Positions 26,701 to 41,600 of a stretch of DNA of 64,000 nt are shown piece by piece. A program made the translations under genes and the position numbers. The DNA is taken from the NCBI GenBank assembly GCA_016801885.1, contig CM028889.1, forward strand, positions 6,487,501-6,551,500, given 5' to 3'. Positions within the stretch are counted from its first letter, which is position 1; each line of letters opens with the position of its first letter. The stretch is from Toxotes chatareus (lineage: Eukaryota > Chordata > Actinopteri > Toxotidae). The notes below the pieces were generated by a model. That model searched no databases, was not told where the DNA came from, and saw only the letters and a list, made by a program, of their open reading frames with translations.

Positions 26701-29700
26701 TGAGGCAATGGGCATGAGCAGTTCTGTCAAACAAACAGACAAATGCACATAAAACAGTGACCACCCTGCTGGATATTTCTCCCAAACAGTTTCCGGCACC
26801 CTGCATTACTTTTTAGCTTCACAACCTCTTTCTCACTAAAAGATAAGGAAGGAATAAATATGTCATCCATCTGGTCTAATCAGGAACCACTATGTTCTTC
26901 TTTTTAAGCTGCCCACTAACAAGTTTCATGTAATGCGGGACAAAGGTAACCAAGGGACAGGGTTCGTTCTCTTTTACTTTCATTTTCTAAAACTCACCGT
27001 ACACCACCTGCCCAGAACCAACACCTAACTGCTAAAGAGGTGGATGTTTTCCTATGAATTCAGTGGGGGAAATAAAAGCAGAGTGGATACTGAAGTTAGA
27101 TTCATAAGGTGGACAAAAATCAACCACAAATGAAAACAAATGTTGGCCCATGTTTGCTGAATGTGAAACAACACATCTGCTTTATATCAATTTGATGAAG
27201 TGATAATATGTCGAGGTTGTACGTCTATCACCTTGTGGAGTTCTTGTGGACTGCGCCCTAGTGGCCAGGAAAAAAAATGTAATTGATCATAGCTTTTCAG
27301 CCATTCTGGACATGGCTGACCATATTCTGGTTCAGTCAAATGACTTTTTTTCCATTATTAATATTTAGCTTTTTAGCTAAACAGCGTAAACCTAAAGACA
27401 GTGCAAAATGAACTGGTCAGCTTATCTTAGCCACAGACTGATTTTAACAGTAAGCCATATGTTCACTTCAGACAAATAACTGGAGAGAAAGGATAGACAT
27501 TTTGTCTATTTGTCAAATGTATCCCAATTTCTTTCTATGTACTTTAATTCTATATCTTGTCCTTGTTTTTCTTTCTTATTCACATTATTTAATGCTCAGA
27601 GGGGTGCCTAATGTGCATGCCAGGAAACCTATGATCTAAAGCAGGGGTGGGCAAACTGTTCTACAAAGGGCCGGTGTGGCTGCAGGTTTTTGTTCCAACC
27701 AATGAAGAGCACAGTTTGACCAATCAACTGTCTGAAGACTGAGGTCAGTTGATTAAATGAGTCAAGTCTGGAGTGCTGCTGCTTGGTTGGAACAAAAACA
27801 GTTTGCCCACCCCTGCTCTAAAGTTATGTGTTTTTTTTTTAAAGCAATAGGCTGATTTTCTGGGCTTAAATTCCTGTTTTTGTTGTTGCCGTTCTGATTT
27901 TTTTTTTTTTTTTTTTTATAAAAAATAGCTTTAAGAACATCCAGTATTGTTGCCTACACTGCATTTTGTCTTTTCTCATCTGAGTTGAACATAAACTTTT
28001 CCAAAGCAGCTGCCCTAAACTTTACTGATGTATCATTACTTTAACAACGACTGCGTCCCTTTGTGTGGTCCTCAGTGTTTAAAGCTCTATAGAGCTTTCA
28101 CTCTGTGCCACATTTCCTTAAATACCATCAACATATCATCAGCAGAAACTCATGATTCACACTTTTACAGATCCACGTGGACCCACACACACAAACAGCA
28201 GTACGCACACACGCAGAGGTTAGCAGAAGACAATTGCCTGGGTTCAAGTCCAGCCGGGGCTCCACCCGCCTCTCTCACCGGGGAGGGAACATCGGAGCAG
28301 GGGTCGGCATGCCGGGTCGGACCGTTGCGGAGTGGCCAGTCTTTGAAGGAGGCCTGTGGCAGGGAAGGGTTTTCGGGAAGGGGAAATGCTCTGCTGGAAG
28401 TTTTAAATATCAATGGAAAGGCTTTCTCTCTGCCACGCAGGGCAGCAGAGAGGCTTTCCTTTATCTTCCACTATTTACCACAACGGAAAGACAATGTCAA
28501 AGAAACATGTAACAGGAATATTTCCAGGAAGGGACAGCCTAAACAACTGCAATCCAATCCCTGAAGAGGAAGATGCTTGTGGCTTATTCTGTTTGAAACT
28601 AAGCAGTGAAACATTGTGTATCAAGTTAAAAATGTAGTAAAATAAGTTACAAGACCAAAATCTGATAGCTCTGATGTGGAAAGAAGGCACATAAAGTCAG
28701 CGGCTGATAGACAGATCATGATCAGCCCACAGGAGAACATGTAGGAAGAAAGTCCGCTGACCCGAACTATCCCACGATCCAGCAGCAACCTGGCTAAACC
28801 ACAAGCACAACCTCTGGCTATCCAGCTGCTTGCTGCAGAAAACATCATGACATTCACACACACTCCAGCAGGGAGTAGTTTGAGACCTACTCTCAAGTTA
28901 CAGATAAGGCCGAGATGTACTCTCAGTTTAAGGTCTGAGGATGCCTCATCCAGCATGTCAAAAAATTCAAATTGTACAGAAACAGGCTGTGGGAAGTAAA
29001 ATATTTCATTTACAGATAGAACACAGGTCCTGGTGTGTGTCAATCTGAGACAAATTCCACACATGGGGGCTTTAAAAATAATCACTGGAGTTGTACAAAC
29101 CCTTTATCCTTCTACCAGTGCTGTGAAATTTGTTACCAGCTCTTGTGTAGAACGTCCAACTACAGCTACACCACCTAAAATGAGTTCAGACTCAACTTGG
29201 ATTCCAGATCAGTCAAACAACACTCATTACATCTGACTATGTAGGGTCTCCTACATTTTATTATAGTGGGGACTCTCCACCACCATCAGAAGAAATCATC
29301 ACACTTTTAATGAAATATATAGAATGAGTAGAAAACCCAAATCACACAACAAAGGTTACATATTTAAGAAGTGAGCAGACTGTTTAGGCCGACATCTATC
29401 AGGAACTGTCTGATTCAGGTCAGTGCTCTGTGGTAATTACATGAAGTAGCATGTCATGGGCTGGCAGCACTGACAGACTCCGCTAACCAGTTCCTGCTGT
29501 GACATATTCAAAAGTCACACTGACGCACAACAGTCTTTTGGTTGCAAACAACATTAACTAACCTGAAGGCCCTGTTCAGACCTGGCATTAACATGCATCT
29601 CGCGTTAGCCAATCAAAAGTCGACAGTACAGGTGTGAAAGCACCTAAGACGCACAGAGGATGTTTGTTAATGCCAAGTCTAAAGAGAGCCAAAACAAATC

Positions 29701-32400
29701 AGGTAAAAAATCTTCCAAATGCTGCCTTACATCAGGGAGTGTTTTTCTTTATGTGGTACTGCTGCAGTGTCATGGTTCTCAGTGACACCGCGACTCAGTG
29801 TTGGGCCAATCGCTGCGCCCATCGACATCAACATGAGTGGTCCATACCAGATTTCCTACAAATCACTGTGTGCACACCTATCGGTTCATGCAGGCACGAG
29901 TCCCCACTCGTATCTGGTGTCCCCCTTGTTTATCTTCTCACAGAGTTCTCTGTCCTCACCTCCACTCTACTCCTCCATTACAGCAGCCGGAGCAACAAAA
30001 CTCTCTCCGCCCGGATCTCCGCCTTCCCGTCGAGGCTGACCACAACCCGTCCTGCCCGGGTCGCCTTACCCATTTACCGTGTGGGAGCGGATACCGATGC
30101 TGGCTCACAGAGACCCATATGAAAGCCTTGCATACGAAATGTCTTCCTCTGCAGTGATACCTTACACTTCATCTGCATATTCACATATTCAGAACCCCGT
30201 GTTCACTTCCTGTCTACGCGAGATAGAGGGAAAACTGGGCACAGACGAAGCTGGTGTGTTTTCATTCATTTTCAAAGGCTTTTTTGTCACTGCATCCTGG
30301 AAACCAACCCAAGGGCAGCTGAAGGCCTTGCACTAGACAGGCATCAATACTGAGACTTAAAAATCTTGGTAGGAATCAGAATGATATGAATAGTTATGAC
30401 AGGAACCCAATAAAAAAATGAGATTCATAGTTCTAAGCCAAGATATTAAGCCAAATAATTCATGTCTTTTCCTCTCCGACAGATTTGTTGTGGAAAGTGA
30501 CAGAAAAAAAAAAAAAAAAAATCCATTGCAACCGTAACTGCCACTTGAGGAATTCTGCTGAGACCTGCCCATCACGTCGCCATCATGGATCATCTCAATC
30601 TGACAGCAAGTGTCAACAGAAGCACACATGAGAGCTGCTATTGTGTCTGTGACAATCTCCCAAACGCAGTTACACTTGTAAGCAAACAACAACATACCAC
30701 ATTGACACTCCTGGTGCTCTGCCAAATCAGCCCTGGCAGCTGCTCCTCTCAGCTAATCACCAGCTCATTGAAGCTGATGGTTGTTATAAAGCATTTCCTG
30801 CTGCTGCGTGTGGAAAATGTCTGCAAAAGCTGGAATACAGATCGAAGCATTCACTCGCAGCATTCCGATCATGTTCAAACAGTCTACATGTGCCGTTGCT
30901 GATGCCATCGGTGCTTTCGTTCATGTTCTTTCCCAGGGGGTCACCGTCTGAAGTACGACTACGTGCTGGATTCTTTAAATGTCTTGGCAGATAAAACAAT
31001 TACATTTTATGAGGGAGGCTTTACACAAGTCAACTTGAAAGGATGAAGTAAAATGTTGCTTGTGTGAGTTAGAGTGCATTAAGTTGTATATACAGAACAG
31101 CAATTAGATCAGCGGGTCTGATAAGAAATTCAGATGTGTTAGGACGTGTTTCCTGGACAGAAGCTAAGCGTAGATCATGAGTGAAAAAGGCCCTCTGAAC
31201 CACATGAACCCGCATTGTCCTGGTCAAAGCTCATTTCAAATAGTCCTGGCTTGAGCCTACAGTCTTCAACTAGGTGATCTGATTAAAGCTCCTCTGAGAC
31301 TAAATAAAGGTTTAAAATTGTTACATGGCTAGATGGCAAATTTCACTTCATACTATCTTTGTTCTGATTCAGTGATAAAGACCAACAAGCATCACCGGCC
31401 AGATAGAATCAGAATCAAGAATCAAGGCATTATAATAATAATCAAAGACAGGCATTTCTTGATAGGAGCTACCTGCCCAATCATTTTGATTAAATCAGTT
31501 TCAGAGACTGTTCACATACAAGGGAAATACGGTGGCAACTGTTTCACTATTGGAGCCCAGGCTTGCATTATTCTCAGATATTACTTGAATCCTCTTCTTT
31601 CCAAGCAGTGATTACTTTGGTTTTACGTTTGAGACTTTTTTCTGCTTCTGTTGTTTTGTCTGTTTTTATTTCTTCAGTTCCACTAACTTTGGGGCTTTTT
31701 CAGGTCCGTTCCAGTTTTTTTTTTTTTTTTTTATTAGAAACCCTCAAACAAGTGTTGCATGCAAAAGGTCTTACTGAGGAGAGCTACATCTAAATTAGTA
31801 ATAAAAAATAAATCTATAAAATCTTTGGTACGCTTAACGTTAAGAGATCATTGCCTGTCAGTAAGTTTCCTCTTTTGTCCTTAGATTTTGTTTTAAAGAC
31901 AAAAGTCTAAAAATTGCAACTTAAGGTTCTTAAATATTTGGCTCCTCATTATATTATTTTACACACTTACATGCATCGTGTGACTTTGCACATAAAATAA
32001 AACTCTTCCCAGAAATCCCAGCCCACATTAACAATAGTGAGATACTTTCAAAAACCAAAATCCCCAAAACTGTGTTCCAAACACAGTCTTTTTTTTTTTA
32101 AGCTCTGCTGTTTGTCAGTGGTCAACTGGCGTTCCTGCAAGTTGCTGATATTCATGTGAAGTATAAAGAGGCCTCAACACAGAGCACACTGCGCTAACAT
32201 CCAGAGTGAGTGTGATCCATAAATCTGCAAAAATAAGGAACAGTAGCTTTTAGATTTCACATGTGGTTATGATGGACCATATTTTCTTACTTAACCCACA
32301 AGTCAAGTTCAATACATGAGAAAAGAACCAAGTCCAACCATAAAACAGGCCTGCAACAATACAGTTACCCACAGCTAACACACGGGTAACTGTGTGTGTG

Positions 32401-32433
<33 letters not shown>

Positions 32434-34787
32434 CTGTGTGTGTTGCTGCGTCCCTCCTCGGGGCACTGAGGTGCTGACTGACACCCTGGTAATGCCTTTG
32501 TATCTCTTAAACCTGAGTAGGGTCCAGACACACTGAATGAGGACATGTCACTGAGAGCAGGGAGAGAGAGAGAGAGAAACATCTGGCTGTGAGACGTTCC
32601 TTCCCTCGCTCGCTCTCCGAGGCCTCGGCTGCCAAAACGATGCAAGTTTAGACACAATCCAGAGCAACAACAAGACACTGCAACAGACTCCAAAACTATT
32701 CTGCAAAGGCAGGCGTCACCAGCTGTGGGAGCTCACATCATACATCAAGAATATCGGTATGTTCAGCAGGTTATAAAGTGACTTATTTTAATAATTGCAT
32801 ATTAGTTCTTTTGATAGTTGTATCCCATTGTTAATTTTCTTGGAAAAAACAGGAACACAAGAGAAAAATTAAATATTGTTAACTTTAACTTTAACTAAAT
32901 TTTAAAAACAAAATAATCAAAATGAAACAAGAATCCTTCGGTTCTGACCACCTCTGTAATTAATAAAGCATTTTTCTGAAGTAAGTGTGGAACAGTCCTC
33001 AAATAAGATAAGACATTTTAAAACTCAAAATTTCAATTGGACATTAAACAAACGGAACCAAATAATTTCATTAAGGAGAAAAGGCAGTAATATTTTGAAA
33101 ATAATAAATATTTGCTTTTACCAGGTTCTCTAACATAATAAAAATATCTCTGAGCTTTGAGCTGTAAGCTATTTTAAGGTTTTCACAAATGTGATGAGCT
33201 TTTTTTTCAGAATTCTTTATGGACTAAATGATTAAACCGAATAATTAAGGAATAATGAAAATAATTCTTAGGTTCAAACCTAGATTCAATGGTAATCTGG
33301 TTATTCCACATTTCCAGTGGCAGAAATTGAAGATCCTTTTTGTTTGTAATGTTTGTACTAGAATTATTATAAACTGAAATAAATATAAAACTAGGAAAAT
33401 TGAATCATATCTTTAAATTATAATCAACCCACATCATGAGGCCAGGTCATGAAACTCAACACTTTTTGGTACCAGCAAAAAAAACATGACTCCTCAAAAT
33501 ATGGATCTAGTCTCAGAAATTTTCAGGAACCAGATGCTGGCAACAGCTGTCAGGTCTAATCTGTAATCTTTCCTTGTTAAGGAAAAAAACCAGCATGTTT
33601 AAATTTGTAAAAGTAAGGTAGCATATCAGAAACAGAATCAAAACAAGCCCAACCCCATACATCACCAAACACGTCTATTACACACAACTGGTGTTAACAC
33701 ACAAGCAGAGTCATATACTTGAAACGACTTCAGTATATTCCCCCCAACAGAGCCTCCACATGCTGAGCTGGCTGAGCACCGAACACACAGACAGTATCAC
33801 ACCTGTGTACAGTGGTGGTGGTGGTGGTGGTGGAGGTTCTGGTGAGCAGGAGTGTGTTTTTATTCCAGTTCCACAGTTTACAGCCTCGCCGCCCGAGGCA
33901 CGACAGTTTAATTTGACTATAATAAGATCAGCACGACAGATTGGTTTCACTGCACCGGGCGACACGCTTGACTTTTATTATAACAGGCATCACTTGGAGA
34001 CTATTATTGTAAACGTTTAGCTGTGGTGGTGGCCTGCACCGGCCACACATGTGTAAACACTCCCAGCTTAGATTACTGAGCCTGCTCGGTGCCAGAGCAG
34101 ATATTACCATACCAGTGGCACAGGGACGTAGGAAAGATTTAGCATGGGAAGATCCTAGGTGTATGTCTGTGTGTGTGTCTGTACGTCTGTGTAACGGTCG
34201 TCACTGTCAGAATGAGTGGCTGGTCAGGGGAAAGTGTGAATACTGCTCTGGCCAGTGTTTGTGTGTCTATGGCCTTTTTCCCGTCATTATGTTCATAATT
34301 GGGGGAAGGAATGCTTGGGGGAACCGTTGGGAACGTCAGAGGGCCCTCAAGCTTTGCCGCTCAGCGACGGCTACACCCTGACACCCCGAATATGAAGAGT
34401 TCACCTACAGCAGAGAGAAGAAGAGAAAAATCCCCACACAGTGGAGAAACGCATTTGTACGCAGACGTCATGTAGTGCGCGCTCACGAGAAAAAACAACA
34501 ACAAAAAAAAAAAAAACACAAACACCCACTCTTCCCTGTGTCATTTCTTGCTTAACTCTCGGTAATCGTTTTGTGTGTGTGTGTGTGTGTGTGTGGGGGG
34601 TGTGTGTGTGTGTGTGTGCGACTGTGTGTGGAGAAACGAAAACAGTAGAGTGTTTTCTTTGGAGTTTGCCCACACTGAGCACACAGACAGAGGAGAGCAG
34701 AGATTATCTTCTGACTAATCGTGCTCTGTTCTCTGTGAGAAGGCACTTATCATCACCCACTCACCCCACCCCCGGTTCCCCTCTGTC

Positions 34788-34820
<33 letters not shown>

Positions 34821-37800
34821 GCCGTAACACATGCATGTCTAATCACACAGGCACACAAAAGCAAACCGATGCTCAAGGCATCCTGAAGGTCTGCACACAA
34901 ACACACACAAACAGATGTACACACACACTCACTGAAACATTTAGCAAAGCACACACACGTACAAATATCACTCATACCTCAGGGTCACTTACTGCAGTTT
35001 AAGCATGTCTACGGCGTGCTATCTGCTAAGAGCGATTTACACGCCTGAGAAGGGGCCTGCCACGGTTTCATCCTAAAGAAAACAACTCGGATGATTTTGA
35101 CTTCAAAATGGTTTTCTGCGCATCCCTGACTCAGCTCCACGGTTTATTGAATAAACAGATCTCTGGAGCTGAAACGACTGGTGGGATAATCAATTAATCA
35201 ACTGGCGTGTAACTAATTGACAACAACTGGTCGATGGTAATAATAATTCATCACGCAACAATGCCTAAACTTCTTTGATTCCAGTCTCTTGTAGATGAGG
35301 ATTTACTACTTTTCTGAGTTTTTGGGACTGAGCGTCACACAAAACACGACATAAGAAGACACGATGTTATAATGATGATATAATGGTCACTATTATAGAA
35401 TAATCAAATTCCAAAGATCCTGATTAAAAACGTTTGATTTAAAACTCAAATCTCAATCAGTGCTGCACGCAAAAATCCAGTGTCGTGCAAACCCTGCTGC
35501 AATTTTTGAAAAATAATTGTGAGGTAAAATCAGCTAAAAAAAAAAAACAAAACCAATTACTAGCAGCAGAGTGTAACTGCTCTTTATGTTAAACGATTAC
35601 ACCACCTTTGGCTGATTTATGTGATAATGATGATGAAACCAGGTTGGATTCAAACAAAAACAAATATAGAAATCTGTCTACAGGATGAGCTCAGAGAGGC
35701 CGAGAGGTTACAAGATTTAAGTCAACAGTTGGAAACTGGCGTCATCCTGACAGTTCAGCTCTCATCTACCTCACATGTCCATCAGCCTCACCCCATCTGT
35801 CCCCAGCAGACGCCAGCGCCGATGATTGATGGTACCGTGGAAAACCGAAAACCATTCTTCTCAGTGTCAGAATCAACGTTCACAAATAGCAGGGCAAGGG
35901 CCATTTATGACACACACTGCTACCAGCTTCTCACACTGCCAGAGACGCTTCTCATCACGGCTGTTGATACCCGTGCTAATGATGATAATAAGGAGGAGTA
36001 ATCATGACCTTAACCACAATCCTACAGCAGCCCGAGGGCGAGGAGCGGGGAGGAATCAGGTTTTTAGACACACAGTGAGACAAAGAATGTGGTGATAAAA
36101 ACTAACTTCTCACCTGTCTTCCCTTTGTGAGGACAAGTAACTCTCTGAATAGGCCCTCAGTGTGTGTGACCATGATCCACCTAAGTCAACGGCTTAAAAA
36201 AGACAGAGACTAAAAAGCAGGTGCAGGTGCAATTTCAATCTCAATTACCTTTATATGATGTCTGAAAACAACATTTTGAAGTGTTTGCCAACTAAATAAC
36301 TGCCATCATACGCTTTTATAGACCTCTGAAAGAATCAAAATTCTCCACTGCATCTAAGATGGGAAAAAAAAAAAAAAAAGGGAAGCAAGACAACGAGACA
36401 TGAAGATGCTGCGAGAAACAATGAGCAAGTGCTGATAGTTTGATTAATGAGCAGCTTTTCTATTTGCCATTCACACATCTGGCAGCACCAAACAGCTGGA
36501 CAGAAGGTACTGGAGTCATGGCCATGTGTGCGACCACATGATTAGAGTCATACACACAGAAAGTTCACAAACTCGGGTCAACAGTCCTGTTATAAAGAAG
36601 GGCATGATGTCTCTCTTTTTTTTTTAATACACATCTTAAATATAACTATTTATATTTCATTCTGGCAACCTATAAGCACTATATGGCCAGATGTATGTGG
36701 ACATCCTTGGCTACATAGTCTGCTTTTGAGCACTTTTGGTCTGGGGTGGTTTCTCATGGTTTGGCCAGGGCCCTGTCAGTTCCAAGTAAGGAAAATCTTA
36801 ATGCTACAGCATGCAATGATATTTTAGACAATAGTGAGCCTCCAACTTTGTGGCAAACAGTTGGGGGGAAGGTCCTTTACTGTTTCAAAATGACAGTGCC
36901 CCCATGCACAAAGCCAAGTCCACAAAGAAATGGTTTTCCCCACTGGCCTCCATAAAGCCTCAACCCGATCCAACACCTTTGGGATGAACTGGAATGCCGA
37001 GTGCGAGCCAGAGTTATTGTAATTGTGAGTTTCCAACTTGTAAATAGCATTCACATCAAAATCAAAGCCATAATTACGACAGGAAAAGTCCAAATTTTAT
37101 ATGAAAATGAAAGTGGATGAAAACCAAGCAAACGTGGACGCCTCACCTCAGCCAAAGTCTGCCATTCAACATAATTAAATCCCAGATTTAATCAATATAG
37201 TGTTATACTGTCAATGTGCAGTGTTTTTAACCCTCACTCCTGCAACTCTCTTGAGTTGTTCACGACTTGTTACCACCTCTTCTGTTTATCCCGTGTGAAG
37301 TGAGTGCGGCGCTGTCATGTCAGTACTGTCATGGTTGAATGGCAGAAAATCTCTGCTTCCAGGTTCCTGTGTGGAGGAAAGCCTGACACCACAAGACTGG
37401 CAGCCATTATAGCAGCAGATTAATGCCCGTGGTTTTGGAATGACATGTTCATCAATCAATTTTGGGCGTGCACATACTTTTTGTGGGTGTCCACATTCTT
37501 TCGTTTATGTATTCTTATAATGAGCGTTTTCTCATGGTCTCAAAGCATGTTTAATAGTTGTTTTAGAAAGATACCACACGTATAATGGTTAATAATTATC
37601 AATCGAGAGTTGTAGTAATTCAATGCAGTTGAAAGCACAGATATTCTTGTGCCATAAATGTTATACAAATGTGACAAAATATGAGCAGGAAAAATGTGCA
37701 ATTGATAATTATCATTATGCTTTCATGGTTTCTATGATTTATGTTCCATTGAGCAACAAAATATTCCAGTGTGGATGTGAATACTGTGCTCTGTGCACCG

Positions 37801-38613
37801 CTGTTTGTGATTCATGGGAGCATTTGATCTGCAAATACTGCAAAAAAAAAAAAAAAAAAAAAAACTGACATGTTGGTGATCAGACATCCAAATACACACC
37901 CAGCCTCAGTAGGAAATATATGTGATGACTCTTCAGTTAAGGTGATGTTCTTCTGTGATATGATTTAAAAGGTTTGAGTTGTCTAAACCGCCAAAAAAGC
38001 CACCACATGCCATTTACTGTATCAGATCTTGGAGGCAAAACAAGGTGATCTAAAAAAGAAAAGAGGACATCTCTTCTGTTGTTCACTGTTGATGAATAGT
38101 TCACTGAGCAGCTGTGCTCGCTGTTTATTGTACCTGAATATCCCGCTCTGTCTCTGAGAATAAAGGCCTGTTTGTTTGGTTGACAGGAGACAAGCTAAGA
38201 GTGGCCCAACCCTTCATACAGGTATGACAGCCTGATTTAAAGCTTCAATTAAAATACACAGGCAAAGGCAACAGTCAACACACACACACACACACACACA
38301 CAAAGCAGCTGCAGATTAAAAAAAAAAAAAAAAAATTCACTCTGTGTACAATAACACCTTTATTAAGTCAACAAAAGACAAAAACAATTACACTCATCTA
38401 GATTAGTATCTACAGTCGTAACTCATCCACTTCTCACCTCCACCATGCGCGTGATTCAAACTCTGCCTCTCCTCTTCTTGTTTTTGTTCCCTGATCATCA
38501 TTCCATGATGTGATCCAAACAAGTGAGATCATAGCTCATTACAGCAGACCTTTGTAAATAGATTGCAATCCTTAAATTACCCAACAGACACAGTGTACGG
38601 AGAACACAGAGTA

Positions 38614-38659
<46 letters not shown>

Positions 38660-41600
38660 CTTAACATGCATAATAAAGAGAACAGTGCCTTTTGAGACGA
38701 TTATGGATTGTGACACTCTTAAAAGGGAATTTACAGACTGTGAAATAACAGCTTTTCGGGGGCCCTGCCTTTCATCCCCAATTGGAGTTTAACATCACCA
38801 TTTTCTTTTTGAAACAGTTGAAACAGAACAAGCTGCGGAATTACACAAACAGGCCATTAGCAGGGGAAGTATTGTGTGTGTTTTATTTATGAGGGTGTGA
38901 ACACACAGCACAGAGTGGGCAGCAGCAGTCAGGACTTGTGTTCACAGATTAGCAATAATGTTTACTGTGAGTAATAAGCTTATGTCACTTATGGAAGGAC
39001 TGAGTGAGGCTGCATCTTTTCACTGTGTCACAGCCAGTGTGGGTGTTTGAGGATACACTGTAATTAAAAGGTTGCATCGATGACAGAAAGAGGAGATATT
39101 ATGACTGATTGTCTTCTTGATATAATAATAATAAAGTCTGGGCGCCGTCCGACAGCCACCTCTCGAAGCAAACAAGTGAAAACAGACTAAATAAATCCAC
39201 AGCTCTTTTCATACATCTTTGCTAAGCCTTTCTGCTTGTGGGTATGTGTATTCAGTGAGTCTGCTCGCAAAAATCCCTTTGTACACATGATATGATATCT
39301 GTGTAAACACCACTACGTATGCCCACCAAAGAAAAATACCAATACTGCCAAATCTGAGTCAACTGAGCTGTGTGTCCCTATGCTCTTTGTGTAAACCCAT
39401 TTTGATTGAATAGTATCTTGGACTCACACAGGTATTTTTGTCACAGGTGTGATTTGAAGACTCCACCTTTCCTGAAAACACTATGGTAACAGACACAGTT
39501 GAAATAAATGTCTATTTGCATAGCACACAGCTGCATGTGCATTAAGCGTACCTTCAAGGCAACATAAACTGTGGATATGTTACTTCTGGGTGCAGTTGCT
39601 GGGATATTACAGCTGAAGCGAAGGCATGAGAAGATAAGTGAAGCCACAATGTCAATACCAAAACCCAAACCCTACAGCGACTGACTATAAAAAGCATCTA
39701 AATCATGCAAACTACACTATTTAACTATGACAAGTGTTCTCATTTCCTCATGTTCTCATCTTTGTACACAAAAGGAAAGGGCATAGTAGAAAGAATATAG
39801 GATCCAAATATAAATAGGACAATGGGACAAAGCAAAATAGAAAAAAAGAAGATCACTGACCTTAATGATAAATTCAAGATTAAGTCAAAAAAACATGAAC
39901 TTTTTTCAGTGTGAAGTATTGGTGATCAGTCTGAATTGTTTCTGAATAATCTGTTCAATTTGTTCTTTAGTTGCTTAAAAGTAATTAAACAACTAACCTG
40001 CGTTTAGCTATAGCAGCAACAGTCGCTAGTAGCTGTGTTTATTTTTCATGTTTGATCCGTCATGCACATCCCTGCCTAATCATTATAGCGTTTGCTATTT
40101 ATAACAGCCATATTTAAACTATGCTCAGTGGCGGTTCATAATAAAACCAGCTATCTTTATCATGTTTTGCTTTTTTTTTTTTTATATTAAGTTTAAAATG
40201 AGAGAGGACCACGTGACTTATCTGAAACATGCTTTGAAGAGACAGATAACAAAACACTGTGATGAGGATAGATGTTAAAAAGCAAATACTCAGGACTGTC
40301 TGTCTCATGTAAGAGGCTAGGATAGAGAATGTTTAACCTTTTTACACTATTTTTGTAGGAAAAATAAGTGTATGAGTAATAAATGAGCAAAACAGAAGCC
40401 AAATATTTTCATGTCATTTGATTAACCAGTTAATTGACTAATGGTCGCAGCGCTGCAAGAAACAACTCAATGCGACGAGGTGCTGTAAGTGAAGGATTCG
40501 TTGAACTTGTGATTCTTCTTCTTCAGGCCTGAACTTATTATTAATATAAGCAGATCATTACATGGAGTTCATGATAAAAGATGAGTTTATCTAATCAAAC
40601 TGATTTGACCAAGTAAACTCTTTTTTTTTTTTTTGTTGTTGGTTACATCTTTTCAACAAAGTGGCTGGTTCTGTCAGTCGGAAAAGTTTCCAATTCAGGA
40701 AAATCAGTTGCAGTTTGCGGTTTTCTATTATACCTCGCTTTTGGCAAACTTCTACAGAAGTATTTCTTTAGATATAGATACAGACATTTATTGATATAAC
40801 AGTGAGATAAGTAGCAGAAAAATGTAAGACTTTAATTGTAGGTTTGGTCTACTTATCAGGAAAAAAACTTTCATGCAGCAATACATCAAATGGAGACAGA
40901 TTACTGGGAATTAGCTGATGAAGAATCTTTTAAGCCATGACATGCCTTGTTCACTGATCACAAAACCAGCAGAGCCCCAGATAAATCATTACAGAACATC
41001 CAGTATGAAGCTGATTATTATTGCCAAATGTCTTCCTGGAGGACATAGCAACAGGAAGATTGATGAGTTTGCTAAATATTTAGTGTAATCCCTGGTTACC
41101 GTCTTCTCACCTCAGTTCTCCCTCCTTACTAACTACAGCAAACTAATTAAACACACGATTCCAGCTTTGTGTGTTTATTGTGATAAGTCTCGTACCAACA
41201 AACACGCTACGGGCTACTGTCAATCACTCAACGCTGAGTTGCAGATGGAATAAATGACATGCAGTAAGAGGGAGGAAGAACATTGGAGAGGGAGAGAAAG
41301 ATGAAAAGATTGAAGGATGATGCAGCAGATGAGGAAAACAGTGATACAGCTGAAATCCAACTATTTCTTAAAAGAGTTTCCTGAGAGGCAACATTTTGAC
41401 ATTTGGCAGTTTTGGTCTCCTTCCTGTGTAACTTTCCAATCTTGTCTTCCACTTGTTTCCTATATTTATTTCTCTTTTTTTACTAATTTAACTGAAAAAG
41501 CTGCAGAACAGACACCAGTTAAATGGCAGGAAGCCTTAACTGTGTTGCCCTCTGATCTCTTTACCCACAGAAGACCTGCAGTGTGAGACACTGCAGGTCT

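Noticed and set aside
28236..28252. Possible tRNA T-arm (gggttcaagtcc)
   Set aside because: No A box, acceptor stem or anticodon arm of the correct spacing is present, and the stem pairing is imperfect.
28028..28564. 178-codon open frame, longest on the plus strand
   Set aside because: It overlaps GC-rich intronic sequence, has low-complexity CA-derived residues and no recognisable domain. It is kept only as part of a GC-island finding.
28621..29085. 154-codon open frame on the minus strand with hydrophobic segments
   Set aside because: No family resemblance, splice context or neighbouring exon fits. Frames of this length occur by chance in 64 kb.
37623..37864. Open frame ending in a 20+ base A-run, like a retrocopied mRNA
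   Set aside because: The translation is unrecognised, there is no polyadenylation signal at a proper distance and no target duplication was visible.
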